NCBI RefSeq assembly: GCF_010183535.1
Contig: NC_071330.1
Coordinates: 6,615,717-6,679,716, forward strand
Direction: 5' to 3'
Source of the DNA: Caenorhabditis remanei
Lineage: Eukaryota > Nematoda > Chromadorea > Rhabditida > Rhabditidae
DNA length: 64,000 bases
Each line of letters starts with the position of its first letter. The stretch's first letter is position 1. A program made the position numbers and the translations under genes. The notes under the pieces were generated by a model that made no database searches, was not told where the DNA came from, and was given only the letters and a program-made list of their open reading frames with translations. Shown here piece by piece: positions 59,326 to 64,000 of this stretch.

Positions 59326-60282
59326 ATGGGTCTAATTATGGCAAAATTGTTTCAAAGCTGGTGGGTCGGAAAAAGTAGGTTAAAAGCTTGTATTTCTCCC
59401 AAACCAACATTTTCCAGAGTACAAAATCATTGTAGTCGGTCTCGATAATGCTGGTAAAACTACCATTCTATATAATTAGTAAGGTTTGTCTATTGCTCTC
59501 ACATGGAAATTTATTTTATCAGTATGACGAAAGATCAAGTTGAAACTAAACCAACGATCGGAAGTAATGTTGAAGAATTGACGTATCGGAATTTGGATTT
59601 TGTGATTTGGGATATCGGAGGACAGGAGAGTCTCCGGAAGTCTTGGAGCACATATTACGTTCAAACTGATGTGGTTATTGTGGGTAAGTGAAAGCTTCCT
59701 AGAATACCTTGCCATGAAAAATGCATTTATTTCAGTGATCGACAGTTCAGACACGACACGATTACCAATCATGAAAGAACAACTACACAACATGCTTCAA
59801 CATGAGGTACTAAAAATATTGCCCATGCATAATGTAATATTTTTAAACCAGCCTGTCTCCCCCGCCTTCGGCGGTTGAGCCGCCTGGTCTCTCTTCATTC
59901 ACGTGGGTATTGACTTTCGAATGTGCCCGCATGCATGGCCATGGCCGAGTGGTCTAAAGCGGTGGTCGTTGTCCAAAGCACGTCAGTTCGGTTTTGCCCG
60001 CTGGCTCAGTTTCTCTTCTCTTTCCAAAACCGCTGCGGACAGTGCCTCAGACAACGCCCACTTGCCTTTTATATATAAGAATGATTACAGGACCTGGCAC
60101 GATCTCATATTCTCGTTCTCGCTAACAAGCAGGATCTGTCAGGATCATTGAATCCAGCGGAAGTTTCCTTGCAGCTGGATCTTCAGATATTACGAAATAG
60201 AAAATGGCAAATAAATGGATGCTGTGCTGTAAAAGGGGAAGGACTTCCCGAGGCTCTCGAGTGGATTGCGAATAATATTTGA
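59326..60282 (+). CDS. arl-5: ADP-ribosylation factor-like GTPase 5
   Basis: Small GTPase of the ARF family; ARL5 recruits the GARP tether at the trans-Golgi. Exons: 59326-59374, 59418-59478, 59523-59683, 59736-59806, 60091-60282; 177 residues. Gly2 is available for myristoylation (MGLIMAKLF). G motifs: G1 GLDNAGKTT, switch I TIGSNVEE, G3 WDIGGQES, G4 ANKQDL, and the C-terminal CCAVKGEGLPEALEW. Intron 4 (284 bases) contains a tRNA-like fragment. It is probably the second gene of an operon behind panl-3: acceptors TATACAG lie at 59310 and 59324. Convergent with lin-52. Confidence 0.95.
59936..59995 (+). other. tRNA-Leu/Ser-like fragment with intact A-box, in arl-5 intron 4
   Basis: ATGGCCGAGTGGTCTAAAGC (59939-59958) reproduces the 5' half of a class II tRNA, including a consensus Pol III A-box TGGCNNAGTGG. 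No matching anticodon stem, T-arm or acceptor pairing can be found; the downstream CAGTTCGGTTTTGCCCG is at best a decayed B-box. I read it as a tRNA-derived fragment or SINE remnant, not a functional tRNA. Confidence 0.45.
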
Positions 60283-60492
60283 AAATAGTGAATGTAAGAA
60301 TTCCCTGTAAACGTTCATGTTCTCATATTTGAATTGCCTTAAAATATTGCCAAGTTTGATTCTCATTTTGAGATTCTGTGATATGAAAAACAAATTTATC
60401 ATTTCAATTGAACTTCGATAAATTCCTGTGAGTATAAATATTTTATTATTGCGAATAAATGATGAGATCTTAACTGAGATTCCTTTAACACA

Positions 60493-61070
60493 TCAATGAT
60501 TTTCTCCTGGAGAAGAAACCATTGCCGGGGAAGTAGATCGCAGAATTAATGATGTGGGTTCCTTCACTGGCTTCAAGACCTCGAGAAGTTTACCACGTCG
60601 ACATTGTCGAGCTTCGTCGAGTCCGAGTGTGTAGACGGAATTTTGGATGTTTCGGATGAGTTTTGCAATGTCGTCAGGTGGACAGTGACTCATAGCTAAA
60701 ATAAAACTGCTGAATATGTATATGGATACAGATACTAACTATTAACTGTCGCTACGTCCTCTTTGAGAAACGGAATGTTCTTATATGGTGATTGATATCC
60801 CTCCGATAATGTCGTGTTTCGAAAGGCCTGCTCGAAATCGAGCGACTTCATAGGGACCGGCTCTTCACCTACTGGCATAGTCTCTGTACATTCCAGCATT
60901 TTGTTTTGATGTTCTAAAAATCGTAATTACCCCGTTATTTTCTTTGAATCAATAATCTTACCTAGCATTTTTGATTGCTCCGCACCCGCCTTCTTCTCTT
61001 CAATAATATGTTGTACATACACATCGTCATCGCCAAACTCGTATCCTATATATCCGCCGGGCCTAGACAT
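60493..61070 (-). CDS. lin-52: LIN-52, DREAM/MuvB complex subunit
   Basis: Subunit of the MuvB core of DREAM (DRM), which represses cell-cycle and germline genes and acts as a synMuv B factor in vulval fate. Exons on the minus strand: 61070-60962, 60913-60740, 60695-60493; 161 residues, the C. elegans length. Conserved parts: LDFEQAFRNTTLSEGY-type segment upstream of the LIN-54/LIN-9 contacts and the C-terminal helices DIAKLIRNIQNSVYTLGLDE followed by RRGKLLEVL, shared with human LIN52. The ATG lies a few bases behind TTTTCAG. The poly(A) signal of the upstream gene (61201-61196) is about 120 bases before this acceptor, fitting an operon. Confidence 0.94.
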
Positions 61071-61515
61071 ATTTCTGAAAAGAAGAATTTATGAAGTTCC
61101 CAAAATCGTCCGACTTCCAAGTAACAATTTCACGACATCTACGGTTTTAATTCATCAAAGTAAGTGGAACATGGAGATATCTTTTTGAAACAAACTTTAT
61201 TTTAGTAAAAGAGGAAGTAATGGGAAAGAGGGCATCACTCGATAGTTGGTTGGCAAAGCCGGGTTTCATTTTACAACAAAATACAAAACATGATTGCTAA
61301 ACAACCGAGCGTTGAGTGTACTTTACAAAAATTGAAATTTACACAAAAAAGGGTAGATTGAGAAAAGGAAAAATGTGGAGTTGTGGAACGGTTCAATTGG
61401 CAGTCGGTCGAAGGTGTGGGAGGCTCTGATGCTGAGTTGAGTGAATCTGAAATAGAGAATTGAATGATTGGTCCGCAAACACCACGATGAACACTGCGGA
61501 AGATGTTACGCCTAC

Positions 61516-61891
61516 TCACCACTTCTCTTTTCTCTTGGCCTCTCCGTTGCTGGCGGTTTGGACGACCTTGCGTGTATCACCTCCTGGTTGAGAAGAATGC
61601 TTGTGTTCAGCTCTCTCGGACTTGGTGCGCTTCCCGGTTCCAGAAGAGAGATCCTGTAATTTCGATATGTGGACAGAAATTCAGGACTTCGTTTGGTGAG
61701 TTGGTTTAGTGCATACTTGTCATTTCACGGGCCGGTCCGTGGTAGGTATGGTTTAGTAAGCTCTAGAAGAGTTCTCGTATAAGCTGGGATCTCGTATCAA
61801 AAAGAACATTTTCCTTTAATATTTACAAATTGCTTACCGGCCCTCCGGTTTGCTCAAAATCGGTAGCCATAGCTTCGGCGTTCGACGACAT
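61516..61891 (-). CDS. Small hydrophilic protein of unknown function
   Basis: A 63-residue protein I do not recognise. Exons on the minus strand: 61891-61838 and 61653-61516. It is hydrophilic and probably disordered, with an acidic/Met start (MSSNAEAMATDFEQTGGP) and a basic rest (GKRTKSERAEHKH) ending RKEKW. The stop is TGA at 61518-61516, overlapping a strong donor GTGAGT; if that donor is used with the acceptor near 61451, a TGA still forms at once, so only the last Trp changes. The rest of the transcript would be 3' UTR. The ATG follows a TTTTCAG acceptor by about 10 bases. Likely first gene of an operon with lin-52. Confidence 0.6.
61712..61750. mobile_element. Remnant of the CATACTTGTCA element in an intron
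   Basis: 39 bases starting CATACTTGTCATTTCACGGG and ending GGTAGGTATG, flanked by GTTTAGTG (61704-61711) and GTTTAGTA (61751-61758), seven of eight bases alike. It looks like an internally deleted member of the family seen at 56272-56550, inside the single intron of the 63-residue protein gene. Confidence 0.6.
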
Positions 61892-63016
61892 CGAGTAGTT
61901 TTCTGAAAAGAAAACAATCGATATTCTACATGCGATGATCGTGACCACAGAAACTATAGAGGAAAGAACAAACACAAATATTATCAATCGAAAATGGGTG
62001 TAGATAGGCAGGAGGCTGATTGAAATAAAAGACAAGAACAGTGATGGCACGAAACTAAAACACTGAACTGAATGAATGACACTTTTTGACAAAATTAATG
62101 TTTCGTTGATAATGTTCCGGTTGTGAAACCTATTGCCGCCAGCGGCACAAACATAGATCAAAATTACCAGATCAAAAGATTTTTATGTTCCACTCTGACG
62201 AAATAAATACTGAAATCACGCGCAAATATAGAAGAATCAGTGAACAATAACAACAGTTCTTCAATATCCGATGAAACTGTATCCTGGATAAACTTAACTT
62301 ATAAAGGGTAAGATTTAAATGAAACGATAATTACAAACTTATAGAATAGCGAAAGGTAGCTACAGTCTCTTCGCTATTTGTATTTATACATTTTGTGCTG
62401 GCGCAAGAGACACGTGATGGTTAGACGAGCAGAGACCATTTGATTGATCAAGCAAAAAACATAGACGCAGAGTAGCACATTTGGAGGTTGTCCCTTCCTT
62501 TTTCTTTTTGCCTTGTTTTCAATTGATATATTGGCGCGGCGGCATTGACGGCAGAAATAGAGAGATGGGACAAACAAAACAGTAAAGAGGAGAATCGATC
62601 GGAACCACGGACCGAGGTGTTTAAAATTTAAAAAAGGACGTCTTCGAGGAATGATTCATTTTTAAAACGACGGAATGATAAAGATTATTAAGGCCTTAAA
62701 AATGTGAACTTCGGCAAGTGATATAAATTTTTGATCAAGGACCTGTGACTACGTGTCGAATTGCAGTGGGTGAATTAAAGTGACAAAGAAAATCATGGAA
62801 AATACATTAATGAATATCGTTGAAGAGAGAGAGGAAGAGTGGAATCCGAGTTTATGCCGAGTATGCTGGTGGAGCTGTTCCATGATTGCTCTGAAAAAGG
62901 TAACAATGATGGCAACTGAATTTCTTTGCTCTTGAACAGAGGAGACAATGGAATGTACTAGACAGTATGTATAGCCAACCCGAGATAAATTTAAATGTTA
63001 CCAATGGCGATGAATT
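61892..63016. other. Intergenic upstream of the 63-residue gene
   Basis: About 1.1 kb between two minus-strand genes, no supported exon. Minus-strand frames at 61892-62161 and 62374-62577 lack splice context and similarity. Some 3' UTR of the PMP3-like gene is expected at the right end. Confidence 0.45.
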
Positions 63017-63334
63017 TTACGGGTATCTGCTGTTCTGTAATAACAAAGTCACTCTCACGTTCACCTCTCCTAACATGTTTTCTCAGTAACTCACAGTTTG
63101 GACGTATATGTTCTGAACAACAGTCTTCTCCTTGCAGAGGATGATATACCAAGCATGAATGATTCCCGGGATGATTCCAAGGCATGTGAGAAGAATATTG
63201 ATGAGAAGATCACAAGTACATCCTTGATCGAGAAGTACAGCGATCGGCTGGAAAGATGCATGATCGAAAGATTTTTACTATTGGCAACTTACTGGAAGGA
63301 ACAACGCGAGGATGGCGAGAAGAACTTGACACAT
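63017..63334 (-). CDS. PMP3/RCI2 (UPF0057) small membrane proteolipid
   Basis: A small plasma-membrane proteolipid of the PMP3/RCI2/UPF0057 family; corresponds to C. elegans ZK632.10. Exons on the minus strand: 63334-63293, 63247-63095, 63034-63017; 70 residues. Two transmembrane helices: CQVLLAILALFLPPIAVLL and LLINILLTCLGIIPGIIHAW, joined by the family loop DQGCTCD. The tail YIILCKEKTVV ends with a very short third exon (TNSRYP). In yeast and plants these proteins affect membrane potential and cation sensitivity; the nematode role is unknown. Confidence 0.88.
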
Positions 63335-64000
63335 TTTCGATTTGACGAAAGTTTGTTCTATAATAGGTAATAAAAGTTTGAAGTTGGGGTTCAAATAAGA
63401 CAGAGTTGATAAGAATTACATAGAGGAGTAGAGTAAGTGACGGGACATACTAACAATAATAGATAATGGAAATGACTAGCAAGTAGATATGCAGTCTGAC
63501 AACAAATTTACTGAAACAATTTGATAAATTATTTCGTAATCGAAGAATGCAATGCCACCTAAAACCGAGAGACAACTCAGATGATGTGGTCTCTGCTCGT
63601 CTGCTTTCTCTGTGTCACGTGTTCTCGGGCTTCGCAGCACTTTCTAGTCATATGTAGAACATAGGAACATCGGCATTGCTTATACAAGTCGCGACGGGTC
63701 ATTTAAATACGTCGGTACTTTTTTATTCCGATAGTATAATTGGAGGAAATAATTTAGAATTTTAGGCCGAGGAAAAAGCCTTCAACGACGCTCGCAAAGG
63801 CAAAAACACTAAAAATTCTGGGTGTTTCACCTGGTGTATATAAAGTCAGGGTTTCAACAAAATGAGGCAAACGCCAAAACGGATGAATGACTCTGACGTC
63901 GGATCCGACAACGTACGAATTGCTCAGCGGTAAAATTTAAAGCGCCGCTACAAGTAAACAATGCATGGCGAAAGTTCACACAGATGCGTTGCGTACTTGG
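63335..64000. other. Upstream region of the PMP3-like gene to the window end
   Basis: No supported exon. The region is probably promoter and 5' UTR of the minus-strand proteolipid gene. Sequence beyond 63870 (GACGTCGGATCCGACAACGT) is somewhat GC-richer and may belong to a gene outside the window. Confidence 0.4.

Noticed and set aside
59936..60010. Functional tRNA gene in arl-5 intron 4
   Set aside because: Only the 5' half is tRNA-like; no acceptor, anticodon or T-arm pairing.

Overview
This is eukaryotic DNA from a nematode of the genus Caenorhabditis. The genes have many short introns (about 41-60 bases) with TTTCAG-type acceptors, start codons often sit just behind such acceptors (trans-splicing), and closely spaced same-strand genes look like operons. 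Gene content and order match two C. elegans chromosome III cosmids as I remember them: R10E11 (cbp-1, usp-46, sqv-3, vha-1/vha-2, a synergin-gamma gene) and ZK632 (mcm-6, a kanadaptin gene, riok-3, mannose-6-phosphate isomerase, cnx-1, panl-3, arl-5, lin-52, a PMP3-type proteolipid). Protein differences from the C. elegans versions I recall suggest a sister species.

Layout. Positions 1-16229 hold two head-to-tail copies of an 8415-bp unit carrying most of cbp-1 (CBP/p300). The first copy is a normal gene whose 5' end lies left of the window. The second starts inside a coding exon and has lost its 5' end. 16.2-17.3 kb holds two inverted-repeat elements, and 17.7-17.9 kb a small KIX-only gene. 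usp-46 (+), sqv-3 (-), the vha-1/vha-2 operon (+) and the synergin-gamma homologue (+) follow up to 27.3 kb. 27.6-29.9 kb (-) is an unrecognised repetitive coiled-coil gene. 29.9-33.6 kb has no gene but holds two transposon-like elements. A small Cys-rich membrane protein (-) precedes mcm-6 (+), whose largest intron contains an antisense chemoreceptor gene broken by a 7-bp tandem duplication. Next come the kanadaptin homologue (+), riok-3 (-), the isomerase (-), a helical protein possibly of the gamma-tubulin-complex family (+), an Alba/RPP25-like gene (+), calnexin (-), panl-3 and arl-5 (+), lin-52 (-), a 63-residue protein (-) and a PMP3/RCI2 proteolipid (-).

Common themes. The genes are mainly housekeeping: transcription co-activation, deubiquitination, glycosaminoglycan linker synthesis, proton pumping, replication licensing, ribosome/RNA metabolism, ER folding, mRNA deadenylation and Golgi traffic. 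mcm-6 has two perfect E2F-type sites upstream, and the window also encodes LIN-52, a subunit of the complex that acts on such genes. Likely operons, judged from poly(A)-signal to acceptor spacing, are vha-1/vha-2, the helical protein plus the Alba gene, panl-3/arl-5 and the 63-residue gene plus lin-52.

The most notable observations are the cbp-1 tandem duplication (real or an assembly artefact) with a breakpoint in a transposon inverted repeat, the KIX-only gene beside it, the frameshifted nested receptor, and a set of small elements with clean 8-bp target-site duplications. I did not find a clearly new multi-gene system.
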